Below are positions 9,558 to 19,175 of a DNA stretch of 64,000 bases, piece by piece. The DNA comes from Curtobacterium sp. 9128. Its GTDB lineage: Bacteria > Actinomycetota > Actinomycetes > Actinomycetales > Microbacteriaceae. The DNA lies in the NCBI RefSeq assembly GCF_007673775.1, contig NZ_VEAF01000001.1, positions 562,263-626,262 of the forward strand. The letters are read 5' to 3'. The translations under genes and the position numbers were made by a program. The first letter of the stretch is position 1; each line of letters opens with the position of its first letter. The notes under the pieces are model-generated. The model saw only the letters and a list, made by a program, of their open reading frames with translations. It did no database searches and had not been told where the DNA came from.

Positions 9558-10846
9558 CGGAGGCGTCCGGAGGGCTCGGGCAGGCGCGCGGCACTGCGGG
9601 CCGCGAGTGTCTGCCGACTCGGCAGGTCGCGGGCGAAGCTCAGCACGACGCCGATCGCCACGAGGGTCATGATGAGCGCCGACCCACCGGCGGAGATGAG
9701 CGGGAGTGGCACGCCCAGCACCGGCAGCAGGCCGAGGACAACACCGATGTTGACGAGCGCCTGCCCGATGATCCAGGCGAGCACGCCACCGGTGACCGTG
9801 CGGACGAAGACGTCGTCGGAGAGCCGGATGATGCGGATCATGCTGATCGCGAGCACGACGAACAGGGCGAGGACGACGACCGCGCCGATGAGGCCGAGCT
9901 CCTCGCCGATGATCGCGAAGATGTAGTCGTTGTCGGCCTCCGGCAGCCACGACCACTTCGCCTTGGAGTTGCCGAGACCGACCCCGAACACCCCACCGGA
10001 CGCCAGCGCCCACATGCCGTGCACGGGCTGCCAGCAGAGGTCCTGGTACTGGCTCGTGTCGGTGCACCCCGACAGCCAGGCACTGATGCGGGAGGACCGC
10101 GAGCTCGACGCCATCGTGACGAACGGCAGCAGCACGAGGATCGCGCCGACGCCGATGCCGATGTGGCGGAGCCGGACCCCGCCGACGAACATCGCGCCGA
10201 AGACCAGGATCATCATGACCATCGCGGTGCCCTGGTCACCGCCGAAGAGGACGAGGCCGATCGACCCCGCGACCACCAGGGCGATGGGCGGCAGGACCTG
10301 CTTCCACTCGTCGAGACGGTTCCGCTTCTGGTAGATGATCGTGCCGATGCCGAGCACGAGCGCGAGCTTGAGGATCTCGGACGGCTGCGCGGTGAAGCTG
10401 CCGAGCTTGATCCAGTTCCGGTTGCCCTGGATGGAGTAGCCGAGCGGCGTCAGCACCACCGCGGCCTGCACCACGAGGCCCAGCACGATGACCCAGCGGG
10501 AGTACTTCCGCCAGACCCCCGTCGGGATGCGGCTCGCGACGAGCATGAGCGGGACGCCGATGATCGCGTACATGCCCTGACGGCTGAAGGCGCCGAAGAA
10601 GTCGTGCGTCTCCTTGTACTGCTCGACGCTCGACGACGACAGCACCATCACGACGCCGAAGACGACGAGGAACAGCGTCACGCCGAGGATCGAGTAGAAC
10701 GTGCTCGACTCGGCGACGAAGACGTTCTTCACCGCGACGACCGCGCCGTTCGTCCGACGACCGCTCTGCGCTCGCGCTCCGACGCCGGTACGGGCGCCCG
10801 CGAGCGCGCTACGCGCCCTGGTCCGGAAGTCCGTCGGTGTCGCCAT
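9554..10846 (-). CDS. ftsW: Peptidoglycan polymerase FtsW
   Basis: This 430-residue SEDS-family glycosyltransferase polymerises lipid II at the septum together with its cognate class B PBP, FtsI. About ten hydrophobic segments are visible after an N-terminal basic cytoplasmic stretch of about 45 residues. The C-terminal loop has the typical GVPLPLISAGGSAL motif. ATG at 10846 has a GGGAGG site upstream and overlaps murD by 38 bases. The position between murD and murG argues for FtsW over RodA. Confidence 0.94.
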   Translation of the reverse strand: MATPTDFRTRARSALAGARTGVGARAQSGRRTNGAVVAVKNVFVAESSTFYSILGVTLFLVVFGVVMVLSSSSVEQYKETHDFFGAFSRQGMYAIIGVPLMLVASRIPTGVWRKYSRWVIVLGLVVQAAVVLTPLGYSIQGNRNWIKLGSFTAQPSEILKLALVLGIGTIIYQKRNRLDEWKQVLPPIALVVAGSIGLVLFGGDQGTAMVMMILVFGAMFVGGVRLRHIGIGVGAILVLLPFVTMASSSRSSRISAWLSGCTDTSQYQDLCWQPVHGMWALASGGVFGVGLGNSKAKWSWLPEADNDYIFAIIGEELGLIGAVVVLALFVVLAISMIRIIRLSDDVFVRTVTGGVLAWIIGQALVNIGVVLGLLPVLGVPLPLISAGGSALIMTLVAIGVVLSFARDLPSRQTLAARSAARLPEPSGRLR

Positions 10847-12353
10847 CGGCGTTGCCTCCCAGGTGCTCGTGGACCGCAGCCGCGAAACGCTCGCCCCGGT
10901 CCGCGTACGAGCCGAACTGGTCGAACGACGCCGCCGCGGGGGCGAGGAGGACCGTGTCGCCCGGTCGCGCGACCGAGGCGGCATGCCGGACCGCCTCGGG
11001 CATGACCTGATCAGTGTCCGCTGCTTCGACCTGCAGGACCGGCACCGACGGCGCGTGTCGTGCGAATGCCTCGAGCACGGGCGTCCGGTCGGTGCCGATC
11101 ACGACGACACCGCGCACGGTCGGGCCGAAGCGTTCGACGAGCCCGTCGACGTCGACGCCCTTGAACTGGCCGCCGACGATCCACACCACGGACGGGAACG
11201 CCGACAGCGACGCGGTGGCCGCGTGCGGGTTGGTCGCCTTCGAGTCGTCGACCCAGGTGACCTCGTCGGCGCTCGCCACGAGCTCGGTGCGGTGGTGGTC
11301 CGCGCGGAAGGCCTGCACCGCGCTCTGGATCGCACTCGGTCGGACCGACCCGGCGCGCGCCAGTGCCGCGGCGGCGAGGACGTTCATGGTCATGTGCGGA
11401 CTGGCCAGGCCCGCGGTCTCGAGCTCGGCGGCCGTGGCGAGCTCGAGGGCGCTCTTCTGGCGGTCCTCGGTGAAGGCACGGTCGCAGAGGACGTCCTCGA
11501 CGACGCCCACCTCGCCCGGTGCGGGGATCCCGGGCGTGAAGCCGACCGCGCGGCACCCCTCGACCACGTCGGCGTCCTCGACCATGGCCCGGGTGACCTC
11601 GTCGGTGACGTTGTACACGCAGGCGAGGACGGTGCGCTCGTAGACCTTCGCCTTGGCGGCGCGGTATGCCTCGGCGGAGCCGTGCCACTCGAGGTGGTCG
11701 TCCGCGATGTTGAGGCACGCCGACGCGAGCGGGAGCACCGCGCCGTCGCCCGAGTCGGCCATGTAGTGCAGCTGGTGGCTGGAGAGCTCGACGACGAGCA
11801 CGTCGAAGCCGTCGGGGTCGCGCACGACGTCGAGCACCGGCACGCCGATGTTGCCGCACGCCGCGGCACGCAGCCCTTCGGCCGCGTACATCGCGGTGGT
11901 GAGCTGGGTCGTGGTGGTCTTGCCGTTCGTCCCGGTGATCGTCACCCACGGTGCGGCGACGGGGCCGCGGACGACCTTGTCACGCACGCGCCAGGCGAGC
12001 TCGATGTCGCCCCAGACGGTGCTGTGCTCGGTCGCCCACCGCACGGTCGGGTTGTGCGGTGGCAGCCCCGGGGAGACCACGACGACGTCGGGAGCCTGTG
12101 CCTCCAACGCCGAGGGGACGGTGTCGAGCGGGGTCTGCACGAATCGGGCGCCGATCACGCCGAGCAGCTCGACGCTGTCCTCGGGGGCGTCGGTCGAGTA
12201 GACGGTCACGGTGCTGCCGAGCTCGACGAGGGTGTCGGCCACCGAGAAGCCGGTCGCGCCGAGGCCGAGCACGGCGACGTCGAGGCCCTTCCAGCCCTCG
12301 GCGTACCAGCTGTCGAGACCGGCGAGACGGTCGGTCGGTCCGGACTCAGCCAA
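10809..12353 (-). CDS. murD: UDP-MurNAc-Ala:D-Glu ligase MurD
   Basis: This 514-residue Mur ligase adds D-glutamate. It has the N-terminal [14 protein letters not shown] loop, the ATP loop [12 protein letters not shown], and [11 protein letters not shown] in the C-terminal domain. It is slightly longer than the E. coli enzyme because of loop insertions and a tail. Its start overlaps the end of mraY by eight bases and its 3' end overlaps the ftsW start, consistent with one transcript. Confidence 0.96.
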   Translation of the reverse strand: MAESGPTDRLAGLDSWYAEGWKGLDVAVLGLGATGFSVADTLVELGSTVTVYSTDAPEDSVELLGVIGARFVQTPLDTVPSALEAQAPDVVVVSPGLPPHNPTVRWATEHSTVWGDIELAWRVRDKVVRGPVAAPWVTITGTNGKTTTTQLTTAMYAAEGLRAAACGNIGVPVLDVVRDPDGFDVLVVELSSHQLHYMADSGDGAVLPLASACLNIADDHLEWHGSAEAYRAAKAKVYERTVLACVYNVTDEVTRAMVEDADVVEGCRAVGFTPGIPAPGEVGVVEDVLCDRAFTEDRQKSALELATAAELETAGLASPHMTMNVLAAAALARAGSVRPSAIQSAVQAFRADHHRTELVASADEVTWVDDSKATNPHAATASLSAFPSVVWIVGGQFKGVDVDGLVERFGPTVRGVVVIGTDRTPVLEAFARHAPSVPVLQVEAADTDQVMPEAVRHAASVARPGDTVLLAPAAASFDQFGSYADRGERFAAAVHEHLGGNADGDTDGLPDQGA

Positions 12354-13449
12354 CGCGCGCGATCCATTCCAGGTAGAAGACCCCGACCCCGGCCGCCACG
12401 CAGAGTCCGGCGATGATCCAGAACCGGACGACCACCGTCACCTCCGCCCAGCCCTTGAGCTCGAAGTGGTGGTGCAGCGGACTCATCCGGAAGATGCGCT
12501 TGCCGTGGGTGAGCTTGAAGTACACCCGCTGCAGGATCACCGAGCCGGTGACGATGAAGAACAGCCCGCCGATCAGGATGAGCAGGAGCTCGGTGCGGCT
12601 GAGGATGGCGAGCCCGGCGAGGGCGCCACCGAGGCCGAGCGAGCCGGTGTCCCCGAGGAAGATCTGCGCCGGGGAGGTGTTGTACCAGAGGAAGCCGATC
12701 AGGCCGCCGCAGACCGCTGCCGCGACGACGGCGAGGTCGAGCGGGTTCGTCACGGTGTAGCAGGCGTGCTCCGTGCTGGCGTCGAGCCGCACCCCGCCGC
12801 ACATCTGGTTCGACTGCCAGAACGCGATGATCACGTACGAGCCGATCGCCAGGATGCTCGACCCGGTCGCGAGTCCGTCGAGGCCGTCCGCCACGTTCAC
12901 GCCGTTCGACGTCGCGACGGTCAGGAAGACGATCCACGCCAGGAACAGGATCGTGCCGATCACGGTGCCGAGCGCCATGAAGTCGAGCCACGGGATGTCG
13001 CGGATGGCCGACACCATGGTCGACGCCGGCGGCTTCCCGTTCGCACTCGGCACGACCAGGGCGATGGTCGCGAAGACCACGCCGACGATCACCTGCCCGA
13101 GGATCTTCGCCCAGCCGCCGAGACCGAGACTGCGCTGACGGCGGACCTTGAGGAAGTCGTCGACGAACCCGACCAGGCCGAGTCCGACCATGAGGAACAG
13201 CACGAGCACGCCGGAGAGGGTGATCGAGTCACGACCCACCAGGTGCCCGACGAAGTACCCGAGCACCGTGCCGAGGATCAGCACGATGCCGCCCATGGTG
13301 GCGGTGCCGCGCTTGGTGTGGTGGGACTGCGGGCCGTCGTCACGGATGAACTGGCCCCAGCCGAGCCGGTGGAACAGCTTGATGAACAGCGGTGTGAGCA
13401 GGAGTGTGAAGACCAGCGACACCGCGCCGGCGATCAGAAGGGCGATCAT
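12346..13449 (-). CDS. mraY: Phospho-MurNAc-pentapeptide translocase MraY
   Basis: This 367-residue integral membrane transferase links phospho-MurNAc-pentapeptide to undecaprenyl phosphate, giving lipid I. About ten transmembrane segments are visible. Family motifs include the [13 protein letters not shown] segment, the catalytic-type [17 protein letters not shown], and [12 protein letters not shown]; the C-terminal [11 protein letters not shown] is also typical. ATG at 13449 overlaps murF by four bases. Confidence 0.97.
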   Translation of the reverse strand: MIALLIAGAVSLVFTLLLTPLFIKLFHRLGWGQFIRDDGPQSHHTKRGTATMGGIVLILGTVLGYFVGHLVGRDSITLSGVLVLFLMVGLGLVGFVDDFLKVRRQRSLGLGGWAKILGQVIVGVVFATIALVVPSANGKPPASTMVSAIRDIPWLDFMALGTVIGTILFLAWIVFLTVATSNGVNVADGLDGLATGSSILAIGSYVIIAFWQSNQMCGGVRLDASTEHACYTVTNPLDLAVVAAAVCGGLIGFLWYNTSPAQIFLGDTGSLGLGGALAGLAILSRTELLLILIGGLFFIVTGSVILQRVYFKLTHGKRIFRMSPLHHHFELKGWAEVTVVVRFWIIAGLCVAAGVGVFYLEWIARVG

Positions 13450-14996
13450 GCGGACACACCTCCGAGGCGGTCGCCGAGGAACCGCAGCCCGGCCGACTTC
13501 GAGGACTTGACGAGGACGACGTCGCCGGGGCGGACCATCTCCTGCAGGGTGTGGACGGCGTCGTCGACGTCCTCGATGAACACGGACTCGCCGTCCCACG
13601 ATCCCTCGAGGGTGGCGGCCTGGTGGATGGGCATCGCGCCGCGACCGACGACCACGAGCTGGCCGATGCCGAGACGGACGACGAGGCGACCGATGCGGTC
13701 GTGCTCCTCGACGGAGAACTCGCCGAGCTCGGCCATCTCGCCGAGCACCGCGATGGTGCGCTCCCCCGGGCGCACGATCTGCGCGAGGGTGCGGAGCGCC
13801 GCCGCCGTGGAGTCCGGCGAGGCGTTGTAGGCGTCGTTGATCACGGTGACGCCCTCGGGGCCGCCCTGGAGCAGCTCCATGCGCCAGCGCTCGGCGCGCG
13901 TCATCGACGCGAGCGCCGCCGCGCCGTCGGCGAGTGGGACGCCCCAGCGGTGGGCGACGGACAGCGCGGCCGTCGCGTTCATCGCGTGGTGCTCACCCAG
14001 GATGGCGAGGCGGACGTCGACGGTCTCGGAGACCTGCTCCGAGCCTCTCCCCACCGGCACGGCCGACTCGCCGCTGGCGCGTCGATCCGGAACCGGCGGC
14101 GTGGGCCCAGACCGGTCACCGTCACCCCGGACGGGAGGCGCGGTGAGCGTGAAGCGGGTGCCCTCACGGTCCGTGGACACACCGGACAGGCGGTAGTCGG
14201 CGTCGTCGGATGTGCCGAAACCGACCACCTCGGCGGCGGTCAGGCCGCGCATCGCCGCCACGCGGTCGTCGTCGACGTTGAGGAGGGCGGTTGCGGTGGC
14301 GGGCAGGTCGGTGACCATCTCGCTCTTCGCGCGCTGCGTCGCCTCGATGCCGCCGAACTCCCCGGCGTGCGCGAGGCCCACCTTGAGGACGACACCGACG
14401 TCCGGCTCCGCGATGCGCACGAGCCGACGGATGTGGCCCATGCCGCTCGCGCCCATCTCGACCACGAGGAAGCGGGTGTCGTGGGTGATCCGGAGCATCG
14501 AGATCGGCGCACCGACGTGGTTGTTGAACGACCCCTCGGGCGCGACGGTCTTCCCACGCGTGGCGAGGATCGTGCGGAGCATGTTCTTCGTGCTCGTCTT
14601 GCCGTTCGACCCGGTGATCCCGACGACCCGGAGCGGCGCCGGTGCGCCGTCGGCGTCGGTGCGCCCCGCGCTCGAGGCACGGACGCGGGCGACCACCTCG
14701 TGGGCGAGCGCGGCGAGGGCGGCGTAGCCGTCGGCGACCACGATCTGTGCCGTGCCGCTGTCGTCTGGCAGTGCGGTCGCACGCTCGGTGACGACGAGCG
14801 CGGCACCGGCGGTGGCGGCGGACGGCACGAACCGGTGGCCGTCCGTCTCCTCGCCGAGCAGGGCGAAGAAGACGCTGCCCGCGGCGACCAGGCGGCTGTC
14901 GGTCTCGACCGAGCCGTCCACGATCGTCTCCGGGGCACCGTGAACGAGCTCGCCGTCGACCGCGGCGGCGATCTCGGCGAGGGAGAGGGCGATCAT
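13446..14996 (-). CDS. murF: UDP-MurNAc-tripeptide:D-Ala-D-Ala ligase MurF
   Basis: This 516-residue ligase adds D-Ala-D-Ala, or in this lineage the dipeptide appropriate to its wall. It has the ATP loop [12 protein letters not shown], the N-terminal substrate domain and the [12 protein letters not shown] motif. A loop insertion of about 45 residues (roughly residues 270-315, rich in Gly, Asp, Pro and Arg) is not found in short homologues. ATG at 14996 overlaps the murE stop (ATGA). Confidence 0.95.
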   Translation of the reverse strand: MIALSLAEIAAAVDGELVHGAPETIVDGSVETDSRLVAAGSVFFALLGEETDGHRFVPSAATAGAALVVTERATALPDDSGTAQIVVADGYAALAALAHEVVARVRASSAGRTDADGAPAPLRVVGITGSNGKTSTKNMLRTILATRGKTVAPEGSFNNHVGAPISMLRITHDTRFLVVEMGASGMGHIRRLVRIAEPDVGVVLKVGLAHAGEFGGIEATQRAKSEMVTDLPATATALLNVDDDRVAAMRGLTAAEVVGFGTSDDADYRLSGVSTDREGTRFTLTAPPVRGDGDRSGPTPPVPDRRASGESAVPVGRGSEQVSETVDVRLAILGEHHAMNATAALSVAHRWGVPLADGAAALASMTRAERWRMELLQGGPEGVTVINDAYNASPDSTAAALRTLAQIVRPGERTIAVLGEMAELGEFSVEEHDRIGRLVVRLGIGQLVVVGRGAMPIHQAATLEGSWDGESVFIEDVDDAVHTLQEMVRPGDVVLVKSSKSAGLRFLGDRLGGVSA

Positions 14997-16615
14997 CGCA
15001 CGTCCTCCACCGGGCCGGAGTTCGGCTCCCAGCCGGCCTCGCGGAGTGCCGCTCGGGCCTCGTCGCGGGCGGAGTACGGCGTGCGCACGCCCTGGATGTC
15101 GCGGTAGTCCTGGTGGCCGGGGCCGGCCCACAGGATCGAGTCCCCCTCGCCGACGAGCGCCACCGCGGCGCGGATCGCCGCCTCGGGCGGACTGACCTCG
15201 TGGATCTCGTGGTCGGGGTAGGCCTCGCGTGCGGCGTCGACCAGGGTCTTCCGGATCGACGCGGCGTCCTCGAAGCGCGGGTGGTGGTCCGTCACCACGA
15301 GGATGTCCGAGCCCTCGGCAGCGACCCGTGCCATGTCGCCGCGCTTGGTCGTGTCGCGGTCGCCGTCGGCGCCGAAGAGCATGACGACCTTGCCCGGGGT
15401 GAACTGGCGGACCGCGGCGAGGGTGTTGAGGAACGCGTCGGGGCTGTGCCCGAAGTCGACGTAGACGCTCGGGCCGCGGTCGCCCGAGACCCGCTCGGTG
15501 CGGCCGGGGAGGTAGCACTCGATGGCGCTGACGGTCTCATCGGCGCTGTCCTCGTAGTGGCGGTGGTTGCTCTCGAGCGCGTGCGCGATCGCGCCGAGCT
15601 CGAACCCGCCCTCGACGAGCATGACGATGGCCAGGGCGGCGTTCGCGGCCATGTGCCACCCGATGAGCGGCACGCGCGTGGTGAGCTCGCGGCCCTCGGG
15701 ACCGGTGAGCCGGAACTCCGTGTACGCGGCGTGCGCCTCGACGATGTCGACGTGCCACTCGGCCTCGACGTCGGGGTGCACCGTGATCGTGGTCACCGGG
15801 ATGCGGGAGTCCTGCACGACGCGCTGACCCCACTCGGAGTCGAGGGAGACCACGCCGCGGCGCCCGTGCTCCGGCTGGAACAGCGGGAGCTTCGCCTGGT
15901 AGTACTCCTCCATGTCGGCGTAGTCGTCGAGGTGGTCGTGGCTGAGGTTCGTGAACGCCACGACGTCGAAGACGATCCCGTCGACGCGGTGCCGGCTGAG
16001 GGCCTGGGCGCTCACCTCGACGGCGACCGCGCGGACCTCGCTCTCGCGCATCCGGGCGAGGAGGGCGTGCATCTCGCTCGCCTCGGGCGTCGTCAGGCGG
16101 CTGGTGACGCTGAGCGACCCGATGTGGCGCTCGGCGGTCGAGCTGAGGCCGGACACCAGGCCGAGCTGCTTGAGGATGCCCTCGAGGATGTAGGAGGTGC
16201 TGGTCTTGCCGTTCGTGCCCGTCACCGCGAAGAGCTGCGGGAGGTCGGTGGCCTCGTCCGGGTGGGTGCGGTAGACCCAGGCGGACACGTCGCCGAGGGC
16301 GGCACGGGGGTCGTCGACCACGAGCACCGGCAGGCCGGACGGTTCGGCCAACGCCACGCCGTCGGCGTCGGTCAGCACCGCGACGGCACCGCGCTCGGCC
16401 GCCTGCGCGGCGAACTCCGCGCCGTGGCGGTTCGCGCCGTGCACGCCGACGAACAGGTCACCCGGCTGCACCTCGGCGGCGCTCAGCGTGACGCCGGTCG
16501 TCTCGACGGCGTCGAGCGAGCCGACGACCCGCAGACCGAACGCGTTGGCGAGTTCGGCCACGGCCCTCGGGGTCGGGTGTTCGGGTCGGAGGACCGGGGG
16601 GATCCGTGCGGACAA
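14993..16615 (-). CDS. murE: MurE ligase, probably not DAP-specific
   Basis: This 540-residue ligase adds the third peptide residue to UDP-MurNAc-Ala-Glu. The ATP loop TGTNGKTSTSY and the VNFVDFGHSPDA-like region are present. The specificity motif is DHHPR (residues 443-447, bases 15275-15289), where meso-DAP ligases have DNPR. Curtobacterium and relatives have group B peptidoglycan without DAP at position 3, so homoserine or another residue is a better guess. The TTG start at 16615 follows AGGAAGAAGGAG; a GTG at 16633 overlapping the ftsI stop is an alternative that adds six residues. Confidence 0.92.
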   Translation of the reverse strand: MSARIPPVLRPEHPTPRAVAELANAFGLRVVGSLDAVETTGVTLSAAEVQPGDLFVGVHGANRHGAEFAAQAAERGAVAVLTDADGVALAEPSGLPVLVVDDPRAALGDVSAWVYRTHPDEATDLPQLFAVTGTNGKTSTSYILEGILKQLGLVSGLSSTAERHIGSLSVTSRLTTPEASEMHALLARMRESEVRAVAVEVSAQALSRHRVDGIVFDVVAFTNLSHDHLDDYADMEEYYQAKLPLFQPEHGRRGVVSLDSEWGQRVVQDSRIPVTTITVHPDVEAEWHVDIVEAHAAYTEFRLTGPEGRELTTRVPLIGWHMAANAALAIVMLVEGGFELGAIAHALESNHRHYEDSADETVSAIECYLPGRTERVSGDRGPSVYVDFGHSPDAFLNTLAAVRQFTPGKVVMLFGADGDRDTTKRGDMARVAAEGSDILVVTDHHPRFEDAASIRKTLVDAAREAYPDHEIHEVSPPEAAIRAAVALVGEGDSILWAGPGHQDYRDIQGVRTPYSARDEARAALREAGWEPNSGPVEDVR

Positions 16616-16629
16616 GTGCTCCTTCTTCC

Positions 16630-18399
16630 TCACCACGTGGGCGGGTACAGCTTCGCCTCGGACGTGGAGGGGGCTACTCGGTACTTCTCGAGCACCTGGG
16701 ACATGAGTGTGCGGAACGCCGGAGCCGCTCCGCTCGACCACTTGTTGGTCTGCGGCTTCGTGAACGTCACCGTGACAACATACTGGGGGTCTTCGGCGGG
16801 TGCCATTCCGGCCACCGAGGTGATGCGCTGGCTGCCGTAGCCCTTCGAGCCCTCGGCGACCTCGGCCGTACCGGTCTTGGCCGCGACGTTGTAGCCCGAG
16901 ATCGGGTCCATGCCCATCAGCGTGCCGCCCTTGATGACGCTCTGCAGCATGTCGACGACCTGCGTCGCGGCGCTCGCGGACACGACGCGCTCGCCCTGCA
17001 CGTCGGGCGCGTCGATCGTGGTGCCGTCGGGGAGCGTGCAGCCCTTGACGAAGTGCAGCGGGATCCGGACACCCTGGTTCGCGAGGGTCTGGTAGATGCT
17101 CGCGACCTGCATGGCCGTCGTGGAGATGCCCTGCCCGAACATCGAGTTGATGTCCGTCTGGCTGCTCCAGTCCGGGCTGGCCCCGTACTGCATGGCCGGC
17201 TGGCCCGGGTAGTCGATGGCGGACTCGGGCTGGAACAGGCCGAACTTCTTCATGAAGTCGTACCGCTGCTGCTGCGAGAGCCGGCTGCCGAGCTCGGTGA
17301 TGCCGACGTTCGAGGAGTCGCGGAGGATGCCCGTCAGCGTGAGGTTCTCGGTCGCGTGGTACTCGGAGTCGTGGATCTTGCCGCCCCACGGGAACGTGCG
17401 CTCGTACGGCACGACGACGCCGGTCGTCGGGGTGGCCTTGCCCTGGTCGATCAGGGCCGCCGCGATCGCGGCCTTGATCGTCGACCCCGGCTCGTACGTG
17501 TCGGTGATGGCACGGGAGCCGAACGCGCCCTTGTCGGTGGTGCCGTCGACGTTGTTCGGGTCGACCGTCGGCCAGTCCGCCACGGCGAGCACCTCGCCCG
17601 TCTTCGCCTTCGTGACGGTCGCGGTCGCCGACTGGGCGCCCAGCTGCTGCGCGGCGTCGGCGATGTCCTGCTGGGCCATGTACTGCAGGTCGCTGTCGAT
17701 CGTGGTCTGCAGCGTCCCGCCGTCCTTGGCTTCCTTCGTCGTGACGGTGCTGCCGGGCAGCTGGACGCCGTCCTCGCCGCGCTCGTAGGTCTCGGACCCG
17801 TTCGTGCCGGCGAGGCACTTGTTGTACGCGTACTCCAGGCCGGCCTGGGCACCGTCGGTCCCCATGAAGCCGGTGATGTTGCCCGTCGTGGCACCGGTGG
17901 GGTACGTGCGGGCGGTCTGCTGCTGCGGGTAGAGCCAGGGCACCGCGAGTGCCTGCACGGCCTCGTAGTGGTCGACGTCGAGGCCCTTCACCAGGAAGGC
18001 GAAGTCGGACTTCGGGTCGGCGTCGATCGCCTTCTGCATGGCGGCGGCGTCACCCCCGGAGGCCTTCGCGATCGCGTCGAGCGCCTCGGAGACGGAGACG
18101 TCCTTCAGGCGGGTCCCGCCGAGCTTGCCCTGGAAGTCCTTCACGAGCCGGGGCGCCGTCGTGATGTTGTAGCGCGTGACGCTGTCGGCGAGCTCGGTGC
18201 CGTTCCGGTCGACGATCGAGCCGCGGGTGCCGTAGAGCGTCACGGGGATGCTGCGCTTGGCGCTCGACGCCTTGTTGAGCTCGGCGGCCTGGACGACCTG
18301 GATGTCGACCAGTCGGATCACGAAGACCGCCACCAGGGCGATCACGGCGATGATCACGACGCTGTACCGGAGTCGACGGTTGCGGATCGTCTTCGTCAC
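16630..18399 (-). CDS. ftsI: FtsI/PBP3-type septal transpeptidase
   Basis: This 589-residue class B penicillin-binding protein cross-links septal peptidoglycan. A basic N-terminus (MTKTIRNRRLR) precedes one membrane helix (about residues 11-32), then the dimerisation domain and the transpeptidase domain. The catalytic motifs are all present: the SxxK serine in EPGSTIK, SSN in RDSSNVG, and KTG in AAKTGTAEV. The start is GTG at 18399. It lies 37 bases after the ftsL-like gene and ends next to murE. Confidence 0.95.
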   Translation of the reverse strand: MTKTIRNRRLRYSVVIIAVIALVAVFVIRLVDIQVVQAAELNKASSAKRSIPVTLYGTRGSIVDRNGTELADSVTRYNITTAPRLVKDFQGKLGGTRLKDVSVSEALDAIAKASGGDAAAMQKAIDADPKSDFAFLVKGLDVDHYEAVQALAVPWLYPQQQTARTYPTGATTGNITGFMGTDGAQAGLEYAYNKCLAGTNGSETYERGEDGVQLPGSTVTTKEAKDGGTLQTTIDSDLQYMAQQDIADAAQQLGAQSATATVTKAKTGEVLAVADWPTVDPNNVDGTTDKGAFGSRAITDTYEPGSTIKAAIAAALIDQGKATPTTGVVVPYERTFPWGGKIHDSEYHATENLTLTGILRDSSNVGITELGSRLSQQQRYDFMKKFGLFQPESAIDYPGQPAMQYGASPDWSSQTDINSMFGQGISTTAMQVASIYQTLANQGVRIPLHFVKGCTLPDGTTIDAPDVQGERVVSASAATQVVDMLQSVIKGGTLMGMDPISGYNVAAKTGTAEVAEGSKGYGSQRITSVAGMAPAEDPQYVVTVTFTKPQTNKWSSGAAPAFRTLMSQVLEKYRVAPSTSEAKLYPPTW

Positions 18400-18436
18400 G
18401 CGGTGCGGTCCTTCCCGTGCGGTGTGCTGCCCGCGG

Positions 18437-19174
18437 TCACCTGGTGGTGGGTGCCTGGAGCTGGTTCGGGTCGGACTCTACGGAGGACTTCGACGAACCC
18501 GAGTCCGACGCGCTGGCCGCGCCGGTGTTCCCAGCGTCGCCCGTGGCGGGCGCGGCATCGGGGGCAGCGGCGGTGCCGGCCGCACCCGTCTTGCCCGGGG
18601 TCGACCCGGATGCGTCGGAGGCGCCGGCGGTCGCGTCGGCGGTGCCGGCAGTGGCGCCGGTCTCCTTGCTCGTCGAGGTGTCGCCCTGCTTGGCGGCGAG
18701 CGGGACGCCGTCGAGGAGCGAGTTGGGCACCTGGTTCGCGGTGTTGCCGGTCGCCTCACCCGGGGTCGCCGGTGTCGGCGTCCCGTAGACACGACCGGTC
18801 TTCGGGTCGAGGTACACCGGCGTCGAGTTCGCGATCATGCCGAGGGCCTGCGCGTTCCTGGCCAGGTTCTGCGGCGAGTCGAGCACGCGCAGTTCCTCGG
18901 AGAGGGACTGCTGCGTCCGACCGAGTTCGGTCTGCTCGGCGTTGAGCGAGTTGAGCTGGTAGGCCCCCTGGCTGAGCACCATGCTGATCCCGAGCTGCGC
19001 CAGGAGCAGCAGCCCGAGCGCCGCCACCGCGACGATCGCGTAGGCGATGCGCGGTCGGGCCCGTCGCTGTGCGCGGGTCGGGGTGACCTCGACGAGCTCC
19101 GGGCGCGACGAGGACGGTCGCGGTGCACGCGACGGGGCGACGACGGGGTCGACGAGTGCGAGGTTCGTGCTCAT
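18437..19174 (-). CDS. ftsL: FtsL-like septal protein with long Ala/Gly tail
   Basis: This 245-residue protein occupies the ftsL position between rsmH and ftsI. It has a short cytoplasmic region, one hydrophobic helix (about residues 45-67), then a predicted coiled coil (about 70-105) ending in LDSPQNLARNAQALGM, as expected for FtsL. Unlike typical FtsL proteins of about 100-150 residues, it continues with some 110 residues dominated by Ala, Gly, Thr, Ser and Asp, almost certainly disordered and extracellular. Identification rests mainly on position and topology. Confidence 0.8.
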   Translation of the reverse strand: MSTNLALVDPVVAPSRAPRPSSSRPELVEVTPTRAQRRARPRIAYAIVAVAALGLLLLAQLGISMVLSQGAYQLNSLNAEQTELGRTQQSLSEELRVLDSPQNLARNAQALGMIANSTPVYLDPKTGRVYGTPTPATPGEATGNTANQVPNSLLDGVPLAAKQGDTSTSKETGATAGTADATAGASDASGSTPGKTGAAGTAAAPDAAPATGDAGNTGAASASDSGSSKSSVESDPNQLQAPTTR

Positions 19175-19175
19175 G

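Noticed and set aside
9554..10846. RodA instead of FtsW
   Set aside because: SEDS motifs do not separate the two, but the position between murD and murG in the division cluster favours FtsW.
14997..17818. Long minus-strand frames that extend mur and fts genes upstream
   Set aside because: They are frame continuations through neighbouring genes of the cluster without family similarity; ribosome sites and overlaps identify the shorter starts.
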